A DNA stretch of 64,000 nucleotides from Congeria kusceri (lineage: Eukaryota > Mollusca > Bivalvia > Myida > Dreissenidae). Under the pieces are notes generated by a model. That model saw only the letters and a program-made list of their open reading frames with translations. It was not told the origin of the DNA and did not search any database. The DNA is taken from NCBI GenBank assembly GCA_027627225.1, contig CM051030.1:25761927-25825926 (forward strand), written 5' to 3'. How positions within the stretch are numbered: the stretch's first letter is position 1; every line of letters begins with the position of its first letter. Shown here in pieces: positions 34,777 to 48,235 of the stretch. The translations under genes and the position numbers were made by a program.

Positions 34777-35093
34777 GTAAGTAATTACTGCAAACACCAC
34801 TTTTGCAGTACACGCAGTGTACGCCTTGTTCTTAATGGTAAGTAATAACTGCAAACACCACTTTTGCAGTCTAGTAGTGTACGCCTTGTGCTTAATGGTA
34901 AGTAGTTACTGCAAACACCACTTTTGCAGTACAGCAGTGTAGGCCTTGTGCTTAAAGGTAAGTAATTACTGCGAACACCACTTTTCAGTCTAGCAGTGTA
35001 CGCCTTGTGCTTAATCGTAAGTAATTACTAATAACTGCAAACAACACTTTTGCATTCCATCAGTGTACGCCTTGTGCTAAATCATAAGTGATT
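34741..35093 (+). repeat. Tandem array of duplicated exon end plus splice donor
   Basis: About 5.8 units of 60-66 bp begin at 34741, 34801, 34862, 34922, 34982 and about 35048. Each unit has 'cttttgcag', the coding tail 'gcagtgtacgccttgtgctt' and, in the first five, GGTAAGT or CGTAAGT. The first unit is the real end of exon 2 with its donor. The others are copies in the intron, each with an acceptor-like TTTTGCAG about 28 nt ahead of a strong donor. In the sixth unit the donor has changed to CATAAGT. Confidence 0.9.
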
Positions 35094-35269
35094 TGGAATA
35101 TATAATTTTGTATGCAACACACCAAATTAAATCACCATATTTATTAGTTTTTAGCTAGATTTTTTGAAAGGCAAAAGGCAAGTTATTATTCTACTCGCCC
35201 GGCATTGGCGTCTGTGTCCGGTTTAGGTTAAAGTGTTATAAAAAGCTAGGTTTTATGGAAAGGCCTGAG

Positions 35270-35870
35270 GGAATTCATTCAAACTTGAAAAACATTTATT
35301 CCCCAAATTAAAATGAACCTGTAGGCCAAGTTTGGTAACTCTTGTTTGAAATTTGTTAAAGTTATGGGCCTTTTGACACTTAGAAATGTTGAAGTCATTT
35401 TGCTATTCAAGTCTATATAAACCATGTGACCCCTGGGGCATGGCAAGTTTTGACCCCAGGGGCATCATTTGAACAATCTTGGTAGAGGACCACTAGATGA
35501 TGCCAAATACCAAATATGAGGTTTTTGATTCAAACTTAAAACTTATTCCCTATATTAAAATGAACCCATAGACCAATTTTAATAACTTTAGTTTGAAATT
35601 GGTCAAAATTATGGGCCTTTTACGTTTCTTGGGTGGTCCTCTACCAAAGTTGCTCAAATGGTTCCAGTCTGCTGCATAGGATGGCTGCCAGAGCTATAAA
35701 TAGACAAATCTTTGAACGACATCTCCTCCAGAACCACTGTGTGGATTTTCTAATTTCACAGAAATAATCCTTAAGTGGTCCTCTACCTTAGTTGCTCATA
35801 TTGTTCCAGTCCATTGAAAAACATGGCCTCCAGGGCGCGGGGCCATTTTGTCTTGTATGACAGTATTGAC
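35270..35870. repeat. Inverted copies of the ~165-bp intron-2 repeat family
   Basis: The part at 35412-35525 is the reverse complement of 38010-38125 with only a few differences. A forward-oriented member ('ggctgccagagctataaata') follows at about 35683, and a similar one lies at 41683. Confidence 0.7.
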
Positions 35871-37428
35871 AGTATTGAAAACTTTCACAATCTTCCAGGG
35901 ATCTCACTAAGATTTTTAAATAGGTGTCCTGGGACTCCTTCCCCCTGAAAAGTAGGAGTCCCAAATAGAAAAGAAATAAAAGTTAAGTATGTGACACGCG
36001 AGAGTGAATGGAAATTGTACAATTTATACATTTATAAAGTACATGATAGTTATCAATAAAAAAATGATCATGATAATAATAATAAAAGAAAATTATTACT
36101 AATATTATTATTGGGTTATGTAATAATAATGATAATATATATTATTTAATCATGTCTTATAAAACAGTATTTTTGTACTAATAAATAATTTTACAACGTG
36201 TAAATTCTGGACAATTAGCAATTGATGGTCTAACCTTGTTGATTTGTAATGTGTAGGCCTCGTAAAAAGGTATGATGTGGTGATTACAGTACAGCAGGCA
36301 AGTACCAAAGCATAAGTTACTGTCAAGAAGAGTAATTGTGAAACAGGTTAACAGCACAAAAATGTAAGAAAGGAGCAAAGGAAGAGTCCAATAGTAAGCC
36401 AGTAAGTTATCTCTAGCAAGCCCCTGCTAAATAAGAGGTATACCTGTCTAGCTAAAGTTTTTCAAACAAGGTTATGGTTCTTTCAACTGATATGTTTGTA
36501 CATGCTTTGTTTGGCAATATACAAGTGTATGTTGGTAATCAAAACGCTTTACATACTTTAACTGCTAAAATTATGAATTGGACTGGACATTTAAGTGTGT
36601 CAAATGGGAACTAATAATGCTTTTTGAAACTTAATTTTTATCAAATGCATATTTTATTCCAAACGACAGATTTTCTTAAAATTTCGCATATACATAAATC
36701 AATGTATACTTACACCAAAACATTTAAAAAATAATCTATTGACGAGGATAATAAACTATACGGAAAAAAAAATAAAAAATGGCTCACCGAACTTTGGGAA
36801 ATATTGGATTCTATGGAGGGTACCTGTGTAGCCGTTTTCCTGTTTCGTTTTAACATACATGAACAACGTATCAATAGAATGGCGATATTTAATGGATCAT
36901 TTCTGAACTAATTTGTTTGGAAATACATTCCATAAGTGTGTTTTTGATTATTATATATGCTTTATACAGTTTTACTATTAAAAATACTTATTTCGAATGG
37001 ACATTAGAGATGAAATTAGAGATGAATATTGTAGCCTATATACAATAAAGAAAAAATGAAGCAAAAGGAGAAATTAACCCAATTATTTTCTTTTTGTTGC
37101 GAACGTCTTTAATACTTTTATATTGTTAAGCTGACATATTTGTTGTATTTTTGTCATTTAGGCTTAATATGTCCTTACCTTACAGTGTTGTTATTACGAG
37201 ATCAGTCATTATTAAGTAAATAATATGCATTGCTTTTGTTGGAATGGAATTACAATATTTTAGCAAAGGAAGTTGTTTCTTCAAGTGTAGTCCATTTTGC
37301 CCTACAGAGTGATCTGAATGTTTAAATAGACAATAGGGAATTTGTTCGAAAGATTAACTTCCCTACATGTTGAGGTGTTTGTCCGTATATTTAAAAATTA
37401 TATATATGAAAACATAGTAGTGAAACCC
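35871..37428 (+). other. Intron 2, AT-rich, no exon recognised
   Basis: No Ig-like frame and no structured repeat beyond short AAT runs at about 36070-36140. Confidence 0.5.
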
Positions 37429-37553
37429 TAATTAATCCATCATCAGTACTGAACCTTTCTGTGATCTAAGTAATTGAAGAAATAAGTATATGCGGTGTCA
37501 TTATACCAGGTGGAAGAAGATGGAAAGGTTCATGCCTGATGATGGATTAATTA
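37429..37553. mobile_element. 125-bp palindromic MITE-like element
   Basis: TAATTAATCCATCATCAG at the left and its inverse at the right match perfectly over 18 bp. After 4 mismatching bases GAACCTTTC pairs with GAAAGGTTC. The interior of about 60 bp is not paired. A target duplication is not obvious because the ends are AT-rich. Confidence 0.75.
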
Positions 37554-37964
37554 TTGAGATTCTCAATACACAAACAATGGAACTTGTACAGGTTAAGGAA
37601 GTACAACTCTAATGGGCAATATTTCAAACCTAATTTTACATGTTATTTCCCTTATCTGTATAATATTACAGATATAATTACAAATTTTGAGGGTGGCTTA
37701 AACAATTTTTGTTTGAAAATGTTCAGGACAACCCCTTTTCCCATTTTTAGCACACCTGAGCACAATGTGATCAACTTTTGTCCGTCGTGCATCGTCCGTC
37801 TTGCGTCAACATTTTCATTCAAACAACATCTCCAAAACCGCTGGGCAAATTTTAACCAAACTTCACAGGAATGATCCATGCTTGACACTCTTTCAAAATT
37901 GTTCAAATCGTTTTGGTCCGCTGCATATGTAGGTCACCAGAGCTAAAAATAAATTTAAAAATTG

Positions 37965-40265
37965 AAAACTTTAAGAATCTTCTTCTCTGAAACTTTATGG
38001 CTGAGAGCTTTCATATTTGGTATTTGGCATCCTCTAGTGGTCCTCTACAAAGATTGTTCAAATGATGCCCCTGGGGTCAAAACTTTCCACGCCCCAGGGG
38101 TCACATGGTTTATATAGACTTGAATAGCAAAACGACTTCAAAATTTTAACTCTGAAACTGCAAGGCCCAGAGGTTTCATATTTGGTATATAACATTGAAT
38201 AGTGGTTCTCTACAAAGATTGTTCAAATGATGCCCCTGGGGTCAAAACTGGCTACGCCCTAGTTCTCACATGGTTTATATAGACTTAAAAAGCAAAATGA
38301 CTTTAAAAATCTTCTTCTCTGAAACCGCAAGGCCTAGAGGTTTCATATTTGGTATGTAACATTGTATAGTGGTCCTCTACAAAGATTGTTCAAATGATCC
38401 CCTGGGGTCAAAAATGGCCACACCCCGGGGGTCACATGGTATATATATACTTGAATAGCAAAATGACTTTAAAAATCTTCTTCTCTGAAACTGCAAGGAC
38501 CAGGGGTTTCATATTTGGTATGTAACATTGTATAGTGATCCTCTACAAAGATTGTTCAAATGATGCCCCTGGGGTCAAAACTGGCCACACCCCAGGGGTC
38601 ACAATGTTTATAGAGACTTAAATAGCAAAATAACTTTAAAAATGTTCTATTCTGAAACCACAAGGCCCAGAGGTTTCATATTTGGCATGTAATATTTTAT
38701 GGTGGTCCACTACAAAGATTGTTCAGATGATGCCCATGGGGTGAAAACTGGCCACACCCCGGTGCTCACATGGTTTATATAGACGTAAATGGCAAAATTA
38801 TTTAAAAATATTTCTCCTCTGAAAACACAAGGCCCAGAGGTTTTATATTTGTTTGGAAACATTGTATAGTGGTCCCCTACAAAGATTGTTCAAAAGATGC
38901 CCTTGGGGTTAAAACCGGCCACGCCCAGGGCTCACATGGTTTGAATGAAGTAGCACTTTCTATTCACGCCCTCAAACTCTAGAACAGATTGAGGTATTTT
39001 AATGAAACTTAATACATAGATACCTTATAGCGAGACCTCGCTTGGGTTTGCTTATGGGGAGGGTGGGTCAAGATCAAGGTCACTGTTACTAAAAATAGAA
39101 AAACGGTTTCAGCTCAATAACTTGAGAATGCATTGAGATATTTTAATGAAACTTAAAACATAGATACCTTATATCGAGACCTCAATTGGAATTGCATATA
39201 TATCGAGACGTCAATTGGGATTGCATATGGTGTCGGTGGGGTCAAGGGCAAGGTCACTATTACTAAAAATAGAATAACGGTTTCCGCTCAATAACTTGAG
39301 AACGCATTGAGATATTTTAATGAAACTCAATACATATAATTATATGGAGATCTGGGATTGCATTATGGTGTGGGTGGGGTGAAGGTCACTGTTACTAAAT
39401 ATAGAAAAACAGTTTCTGCTCAATAACGTGAGAACGTATTGAGATATTTTAATGAAACTTCATGCATAGATATCTTATATTAAGACCTCGCTTGGAATTT
39501 CATATCGGGTGAGTGGGATCAAAATCACCATTACCAAAAATAGAATTAATTAGAATTAATACATTTTTTGTGCTGACTTTGATACATTTTGTCGAAACAT
39601 TTGATTTTCGTGATGCCCCTGTGGTCAAAACAGTAAAAAATGGCCACGCCCTGTGGGTCACATAGTTTATGTAGATTTAGATAGCAAAATGACTTTAAAA
39701 TTTTTCTCCACTGAAACCACAAGGCCTAGAGGTTTCATATTTGGTATGTAACATTGTATAGTGGTCAAATTATGCCCCTGGGGTTAAAACTGGCCACGCC
39801 CCGGGGTCTCATGGTTTATAAAGACTTAAATATCAAAATGACTTTAAAAATCTTCTCCTCTGAAACGGCAATGCCCACAGCTTTCCTATATGTGTTACGT
39901 AACATTGCATAGCGGTCCTCTCCAAAGATAGTTCAAATTATGCCCCTGGGGTCAAATCTGGCCACCCCACGAGGGGTCACATGGTTTATATAGACTTAAA
40001 TAGCAAAATGACTTAAAAAATCTTTACCTGAAACCGCAAGGCCCACAGCTTTCCTATATTTGGTACGTAACATTGCATAGTGGTCCTCTCCAAAGATTGT
40101 TCAAATTATGCCCCTGGGGTCAAATCTGGCCACCCCCCGAAGTGTCACATGGTTTATATAGACTTAAATAGCAAAATGATTTAAACAATCTTTACCTGAA
40201 ACCGCAAGGCCCTATGGTTTGTTCAAGGTTGTTCAACTTATGCCTCTGGGATAAAAATAAGCCAC
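37965..40265. repeat. Long tandem array, ~165-170-bp units, interrupted
   Basis: Six or more units in 37965-38940 and about four in 39590-40265 share 'gaaac.gcaaggcc.agaggtttc', 'tatttggtatgtaacattg', 'agtggtcctctacaaagatt', 'gatgcccctggggtcaaaac' and 'cacatggtttatatagac'. Between them, at 38985-39540, sits a different tandem family. Confidence 0.85.
38985..39540. repeat. Second tandem family inside the array, about four units
   Basis: Units begin near 38985, 39115, 39290 and 39420, with 'gaga..gcattgagatatttta', 'atgaaact.aatacatagata', 'gagacctc..ttggg.ttgc' and 'caaggtcactgttactaaa'. Copies of the first family lie on both sides. Confidence 0.75.
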
Positions 40266-43009
40266 GCCTCTGGGATGCAAATTCCAATTGGGTTACAAGG
40301 TCTCGGGTGAGCGTCCTATTTTAAGAGGAAAAGTTAACTGCACATTAATGGCGATAAAAAATTTGGTTGGTAAGCGCTTCGAAACTTTTATTCAAAAGGT
40401 AAGATCTCACAGTTCTCTACGCTACAAAGTTTTTATATGGCCATCAATACACCCACGCTTACCATGCGGATGACGGGACGTCGTACGTTAGCCAGACAAA
40501 GGCTTTTCATGAAGTACATATGTATTTTAACTGTAAATAAAATGTGTGTTTATGATGTGTGAACAGTAAAATTCGAATAGGCGCATCGCATTTTGATATA
40601 GTATATGTTTTGTTGTAACTGATTTAAATACAAGGAACTAAATAATATTTTCATATACAAATATAATATTTTACATATGGATATAACACATTATGGATGT
40701 TAACAACAATGAAAATGTGATTTAATTACATTTACTTTTTGAGATAGTGAAAATAGGCTTGTGTTTACATGTATATGTAGATGAATAACCTGACAAGTTA
40801 TATCGGTCTTTTAAATGAATACATTAAATTAATTAATAATTTAAAAAGCGGGACTGCAAATTACTTTTACAAAGAAATATGTGTTGCATATTGACATTAA
40901 TTATATTAGTTTCATATCTCCATTATAATATCGTGCTGGGCTAGAAAAACGCGCTTACTATTTATTAACGCCAGCGAAATCACGAAAAAGTCGTGGAAAT
41001 GACGCGTGTATAGCTGCAATGTTACATGTATACCGCAGCCTAGTCCAAATTTTAAGCGTTATCGGTAGATTCTGAGCTATGTAATTTTTTTATGCTTAAA
41101 AATAATCGAAGATTTATTTATAGGAGTTTCATTTGCCGTAAAGATTACATGAAGTTCTTACCAAACGACAATTAGACACAAGTTTGTTTGGGTTGAGTTA
41201 GTTTTCAAATCAGTTAATCTGTAAAAACTTCCGTATTTAAATATTCCCCCGGTCAGTCAATATTCCCCATCCAGAGGGCAGTGGGCCCCTTCCCCCAAAT
41301 CTGATTGAGGACCCTGTGAACTTATTCTGTAGACAAGAGGAGGTAACTATATCAAGGATTTTTGCGGAGTTATTGTCCTTTTTTCAACTTAGATTTTTTG
41401 CTTTAGGTCAAATTTTTCAATATCCATAAGAGGTTTTCAATCTCTATACATGACAGTGATAAAAGGATTCTATGAACAAAAGCCTAGAGTACTACCAAAT
41501 ATGAGTAAGTCAAGCGTCCAGCACCCTTAGGCGGTGCTCTTGTTTCTTGTGTGACTATATTGAAAACTTTGAAAATCTTCTTGTCAGAAACCATTCTTTG
41601 GATTTCAAAATAATTTCATTGAAATGTTCGTTGGGTGGTTCTCTACTAAAATGCTCAAATAGTTCCGCTTCGTTGAAAAAACATGGCTGCCAGAGCTATA
41701 AATAGACACATCTTTAAATGGCATCTCCTAAACCCATCTGTAGATTTTCAAATAATTTGACAGTTCTAAGTGATTCTTGGGTGGTCCTCTACCAAAGTTG
41801 CTCAAATGAACGCTCCGTTGAAAAATGTTATGTCAAATTAAGGACACCATATTTTCGCTATTTACTTGAATGTAACCGAAATATTCACCCAGGTGTTCTG
41901 GAATAAGACCACTAAATTAATGCACTACATCTGTTATATTTTACTCATTGTGAAAGTGTTATTTCTTGTTACTGATTCTTATTCTTAATATTTTAAACAA
42001 CATATTACTGCAATGTATTAATTTTAAACTGTACTATGGAAAATCAATAGCACACATTGTATGACCTACTTTTCGCTAAGTAGGCTACAAATCACTAACA
42101 ATCGATGATTATAACCACCACACTTTATCGGTTATTTTGCATGGCTCATTGCAGATTGACTTGTTAAAGACTACATGTTTTATTCAATCTTGACCAAATT
42201 TTCACAGCTAGTGTATTATCATCAGATCTCAGCAGATGCCAAAATGAGCTAGATTGTGTTGCAAACAGCAGAGTTATTGCCCTTTGTTTATTAAAACAAT
42301 TTTAACTTGGACATTATTCAGGATAGATACTTCATTTTTCATCCAATCTTCACCAATCTTGCACAGTTTGTCTATCACCATGGCATTACAGTTGAAGTCG
42401 AATATACGCAAGATCAGACCAGAACCACTAGAGTAATTGCCCTTTGTTTGTGAAAAAAATATGCAAACATAGACATTATACAGGATAGAGACTTCATTTT
42501 TCATCCAATATTTACCATTCGTGTACAGTTTTTCTATAATAGTAAGACTTAAGGTGAAGTCGAATATAAGCATGATCGGGCCAGAGACACCTGAGTTATT
42601 GCCCCATGTGTTTGGAAAAAAACATCAACAAGTTATCAATGACTGGCTTGCACATGATTTTTGATTCAATGTTGACCAAACTTACAGTTATTTATACATG
42701 CAACATAGATTTCTTCAGAGCCTGCATAAACATCCTTTATCATCATTGGACAGAAAATTATCAAAGAAAAAGCAAAACTTGACCTCATAGCACAGACATC
42801 GCAATTATTGCATTGCAACTAGTTCTCCAAAACTGTTTGCGAAAAAGACATCAATATCTACTGTTTCGGCCTTTAACCAGAATTGTGAATGACTTAATGA
42901 AAATTTGAATTCATATACAGATATATCTTGCCTTTTCATCTACTTTTTCCACGAAGTATACATTGCATTCCAATTTTATTTCAGCAGTATGCGGTGACCA
43001 TATTCATCG

Positions 43010-43290
43010 TGACTCTAGAAGTCAGAATTTTTACCCAATCTTAATGAAACTTGGTCAGAACATTTGTCTTTATGGTATCTGGAGTTTGAATCTGGGTCAT
43101 GTGGGGTCAAAAACAAGGTCACTAGGTCAAATTGAAGAAAAAGATTGCTAACACTCTAGAAGTTACATTATTTGCCCAATTGTCACAATTGAAACTTGCT
43201 CAGAACATTTGTCCCAATGGTATCTGTGCCGAGTTGTAATTTGGGCCATGTGGGGTCAAAAACTAGGTCACTAGGTCAAATTGAAGAAAA
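43010..43290. repeat. Two-unit tandem repeat, 140-bp period
   Basis: Both units contain 'ctctagaagt', 'cccaat', 'cagaacatttgtc', 'tggtatctg', and 'ggtcactaggtcaaattgaa' followed by an A-run. Units start near 43012 and 43152. Confidence 0.8.
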
Positions 43291-45264
43291 AACTTCAATT
43301 TCAATATGTACTTATCATATTTTGAATGTCTGATGTCACTTAAGGTTTTAAAACCATGATGATTAAGGCCGCATTTCCATCAGTTCGTATCAGTATATCC
43401 ATATCCGTTTAAAAAATCTAACACACGGAAAAGTGAGCCACCCAGGGCCATTTGGCCCTCTTGTTTAAGGACTTGTTTAGGAACAACTTGCAAACTCTTC
43501 TTGTTTAAAACTACTTAAAACTGCCTAAGCATTTTTGGTTATGTAGCCTTGCCTTATGGTCCTGTTTAAAATTGTTTAAGTGAATCTTCTGGTCTGAAAC
43601 ATGGCTGTTATATTCATAGAAATAGCTGTTCAGGATGAATTGTCAGACTTAAATTTGATTTATTTTGGCAAGTTTCCTTGAAGTTTCAGCATGACGAAAA
43701 TTGTATAGCACTATATTGGCAATATTGTTGCAGCTCTTTTGGTAAACAATTCCATCTTTTTAATGGTAATGAAATTGCAAGCAATTGCAGAATGTCATGT
43801 TCATTTAAATCAATCTTTTTCTATTAAAAGTATTTTGCTTTTTTTTAATAAAAGAGCCTATTAGGAAACAAACCTGTTTATTATGAACTATGCCTTATGA
43901 CAAGACAATTACTTTGTTTTGATACAGTCTTTCAGTTTAGTAACTTAATTGCCATAAGTGTTAATGAAAAAAAAAAGTTAATGAAAAACAAAACATTCTG
44001 TCTTTTGTGGAAGACAATGTCAGTGTTCACATTAATTGTTTTTATCTACTAGCCAAAATTATTATGCAATTATAGTAACCAGATGAAATTTCCACTAGCC
44101 CGACCATATGCATTACTTAATTTCTACTAGCCAGAATTACATTTCACTAGCGCCAGGCTGTTGGGCTACTGGTTAGCGTGAAGATTCCAATTTCACATTT
44201 TTTGCAAGTGGAAGCAACCAAATATTGGCTCAACAATCAGCAATTCAAACGCCTTGTTTTAAATGCATGTAAAGGACACATGTATAGCTGTTTCATTTGA
44301 TTAACTTTAATTATGCTCTGGTGAGCGAATAGGGCCACTTTGGACCTCTTGTTTGTCTAGTCTGGACCAAACTTGCACTGTTTTTGTATTAACAGAAGGT
44401 CTCAGTCAGTGTCCAGTATGGACCAGATGGGAACAGAAAGACCAGAGTTATTTCCCCTTGTTTGTGAAAAAAATCCATAAATTGTCAACAATTGGCTTTC
44501 CATAGAGAATTAACTTTTCTTTCCTTGTTGAATAAACTTCAGTGATTGAAATTAGGAACTTAAAATGCAAGCCCTTTAACTCATAGTTTCATTCGGTTCG
44601 TCATAAACCATCCATGGGTGGCCTGTCTGCCACATCAGTAGAAACTTACTCTAGCCTTTAGCTTCATATTCTGAATCATCCTTCCGCACACATTTTTTGC
44701 CCTGGTTTAGCACCGGGTGTATATACCAATATACCAGTTGATTATCGATTCAGATCGAGGCTGAAAGAACGTAAATTGTCAACTAAAGCTCAGCAGATAT
44801 AGTATAAATAATTCTACTTGTACCAATAAGCGTCTCTAGCATGATTACTGCTGAAACTCATAAGCGCTTTCAGACAATGAACAAGCGAAAACTATACAGG
44901 ACGTCCGGGAGTATTCGGAAGGTACACGTGTTACTTAAGATGCGTTTTACGTCATTAATCTATGTGTTGATGGCTGTAAAAGTTGTGTTTATTTGTTTAC
45001 GCTGATTTCCGCAAAGAGTTGGGAGAATATAAAGACAAAAAGTAGGTTTTGATGATACAATTGTTTATAAATTTTTAACAAGCCTGAAGTGCTTGTTATT
45101 CTATAAAATGAACAAGCCCGTGCCAAAAATTTACCAGTCATACAGGCTGGTGCTAATTTTGACCACTGAAACTTGCACAGTTTGTGTATTAAGATCTCAT
45201 CTGGGCGCAACGATGGGCCAGATAGAACCACAAACACTCGAGTTATTTCCCCCTTTTATACCAC

Positions 45265-45540
45265 CAGCATCTTGATGCGAGAGGCATATAGTGATTGTCC
45301 TGTTTGTCCTTCTGTCCGTCCGTCAGTCCTTCCGTCCGTGACAAGGTTAAGTAGATTTTACCGTTTCGTCTAGTCCAAACACTGCTTGCTACAACACTTG
45401 GATACTTAAACAGTTGTTGCTTATGATCATCCCCAATCCACCCATATCACCCAACCTCACTTTGACTTTAACATTGACCTAATTTGGATTAAGTAATGGG
45501 CTATCCAGCACCAACTGGGGACATGTGTGTTTAATAAACA
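45265..45540. repeat. Interspersed repeat, inverted relative to 58650-59095
   Basis: Carries 'catcttgatgcgagaggcat', 'atagtgattgtcctgt', 'ttaccgtttcgtctag', 'acccatatcacccaacctca' and 'gggctatccagcaccaa'. All of these recur in reverse complement at 58650-59095. Confidence 0.8.
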
Positions 45541-46924
45541 CAGAATCTTGTTTATGAGAACATTTGCAAACATATACTTTGTGTAATATAGAAACTTCAT
45601 TTTTCATCTAATCTTGATCAGACTTGAACAGCTTGTTTATGGCCATAATATCTTATGATAAACCCAGGAATTGCCTTTATTAGGCTATGAAGAACAGAGT
45701 TATTGACCCTTGTGCGTGAAAAAAAACCCATCATGTTCATGATAGAGACTTCATTTTTCACTAGGGATGGCAACACATAGTATTTCAGTAACTCACGAAT
45801 TGGTTTTGGTATTTAAGATGCTAACCAGTAAGCTAAATATCATTCAAAAGACCTAAAAAACACAATTAAAAAGCAAATACATTCAGTATGATGATCTGTT
45901 TTATTTCCTAGTTCTAATTGATGATAAACTTACGTCTGTCTCGTGCAACTGTCGGATGGTTACGGCTGTCTTTAGTGCATTCACGTGCAACTGTCGGATG
46001 GTAAACATATCACGGATTGCTTGAGCCTTTTTCCCATCAGTTCTGACCCTTATTGCATATGTATTGCACCTATCAATTGCCAGGTGATTTAACAGGAAAA
46101 AGCCAGACAGGCATCTGTATAGCACCTGTGGATTACCAGGTTAACTACAGCAGAAGCAGGACATGCTTCTGTATTGCACCTGTCGATTGCCAGGTCAACA
46201 ACAGTAAGTCTGATGATGGTCATTTTGTCGGCGATGACATTGAGATGTCCAACCTGCTCTCTGCCTTGGCCCATACTCAGTTAAGCACTTTGCCCCTTTT
46301 GTTTCATGTTCATGTTCATGTTTCATTAATTTTTCTAATGTTCAAAGAGTATGTGATCTTTTCTAGGCATCAAGAGTCACTTAGGTTAAGGCTATTGCAA
46401 TAGGAGAGTATCTTCCAAATATGATACCTGGCAATTCATCCAGGGTCCTTTCACACTTCTTGGACAAGGTTTATGACTTACACTAGCATTACTATTTGCG
46501 TTTTCACACCGACCACATGCAAAGCAAGAAGCATATTATTTTTGACAAACTATTATGCCGTGTAACCATAGCCACAGTTCAGCTTGATATCAAAGTTGAC
46601 TGAAGAGAGAAATTGACATGGCATCAACCTTTCTAAGCAGAAATTACTTTGTACCATTCTTGATTGTTGAAAAGCATGGTTGCAAGGATTTTGGGTTGGT
46701 TTACAAAGAGTAAGACACAGTTGATCTGCCAGTTGGATGATACTCTTTATTTCATATATGCTTATTAAGATTTGTTCAAACTTGGACATACCTTTTACAT
46801 CAGTGCAGTTTCATTCATTTTTAGAACTCAGGTGAGCCCTTTGGGCTATCTTGAGCCTCTTGTAAAGAGCTGCTATTGTCTAGTTTGTTAGCGCATATAA
46901 ATATGATTTCATATTGCCTTGTAG

Positions 46925-47233
46925 TACGACCGTCTAAACCAACGGTAATCCTGATTGGGTCTCCTGCGGACGGAGATGCAGTGTCCGACATCGCCACGTG
47001 CAATACGTCCGGCTTCAGACCCAAAGACATCTCAATCAGCTGGACGTTTGGAAACGAGAATCCCGTTATAGCCGAGAACCTGAGCCCCGTCAACGTCTCC
47101 AATACTTTCACTGTGTCAACCAATTACAGTCGAGCGGTTGTCAGGTCAGACAACGGGAAACAACTGACATGCAGCTTGTCACATCAAACTATGTCTGGTC
47201 AATTGTCTACTAATGGAACCATCAACGTATTAT
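46925..47233 (+). CDS. Exon 3: Ig domain
   Basis: 309 nt, phase 1 at both ends, acceptor TTGCCTTGTAG and donor GTAAGT. It encodes RPSKPTVILIGSPADGD, then DIATCNTSGFRPKDISISW (first Cys and core Trp), and SDNGKQLTCSLSH with the second Cys. The pattern fits a C2/I-set domain of about 100 residues. Like exons 4 and 6 it opens with an RP-type linker and ends in a hydrophobic strand before the donor, so these exons look like copies of one module. Confidence 0.9.
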
Positions 47234-47920
47234 GTAAGTGGTGTCTCCATACATATTCAGTATGCTACTTTGAAACTTAGATATTTGAGTCACAAAAACC
47301 TTCCCTGTTATCGCAAGTAATGACATTTCAATTGTTTTGATATATATTTTTTTTTTCAAAAGTTTCTTAAGATGATTTTAATAATTATTCTTATGGAAGT
47401 AGATACTTTTAGAATGTTCAAACAATACATGTTCACACAACTAGGAATATATTTGTAGTGACAAGAAATGCAGCTTATCATTTATTGAACCACAGTGACT
47501 ATGTCTGATATCATGTATAGTTTAGTTTCGTGTTAAGGATTTATGGATGCTAAATATTTTCTGAATCTTTAACTAAAATTTACAATCAATGGAAATATTT
47601 TGATAAGCATTTTAAAAAATCAGACATGGTGGATGCTTTGCATTCATATTGGTTTGGTTAATTTTATTGTACTATACAGTAGGTATATGAAAAACGCTTA
47701 AGCAAGAGATGCATGAATATTATATATTTATATATTGTTTAAAAAATCTATTGTATGGTTAAGCATTGACAATTATGGTTTCAATTATGAATGCATACAT
47801 GTCTCAGTAAAATTTAAGTTTGTACCAGTATATCAGATGACCGTATATGATAGCATAATAATACTCTATAAATAATAAAAGGGATTAGTTGTAATAAAAC
47901 ATATATTTTGATATTCACAG

Positions 47921-48235
47921 TTCGTCCGCTAACTGCAGCCATCAGCGGTAATCGTGAGATTGTCGCAAACGGATCAAATAAGCTAACACTGACATGTGCA
48001 GCTGGGGAGTCCAACCCTGCTTCTAACATTACCTGGTATAATGGATCCACACAAATCACCAGCAATCGGTCGTATGACATTGTTGTAGGAACACAGTGGA
48101 ACGGGCTGATGAGAAGTCAGGAGCTCTGGCTATATCCTACACGTTATATGAATGGAGACACCATAATATGTGAAGTGAGAAATGAGGTGTCTCCTAGTGC
48201 CGTCTTATCCAGCAGTGGGACGCTTAATCTCAAAT
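47921..48235 (+). CDS. Exon 4: Ig domain
   Basis: 315 nt, phase 1 at both ends, acceptor GATATTCACAG and donor GTGAGT. It opens FRPLTAAISGNREIVANG and continues with NKLTLTCAAGESNPASNITW (first Cys, core Trp), YNGS, and NGDTIICEVRNEVSP (second Cys), ending SGTLNLK. Several N-x-S/T sequons (NGS, NIT, NRS) suit a glycosylated extracellular domain. It is closest to exon 6 (shared RPxxxxIxGN start and AGxSN motif), which suggests these two exons are duplicates. Confidence 0.92.

Larger units (their letters stand above)
40266..46924 (+). other. Rest of intron 2: diverged repeats, no exon recognised
   Basis: Contains a further copy of the array family (41560-41820) and ~150-bp units with 'gagttattgccctttgttt' and 'acttcatttttcatccaat' at 42150-42620, related to pieces at 44350-44480, 45150-45260 and 45590-45760. 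No Ig-type exon was found. Confidence 0.5.

Noticed and set aside
45765..45790. 'actagggatggcaacaca' as a second hAT terminus
   Set aside because: No matching inverted end and no 8-bp duplication was found nearby.
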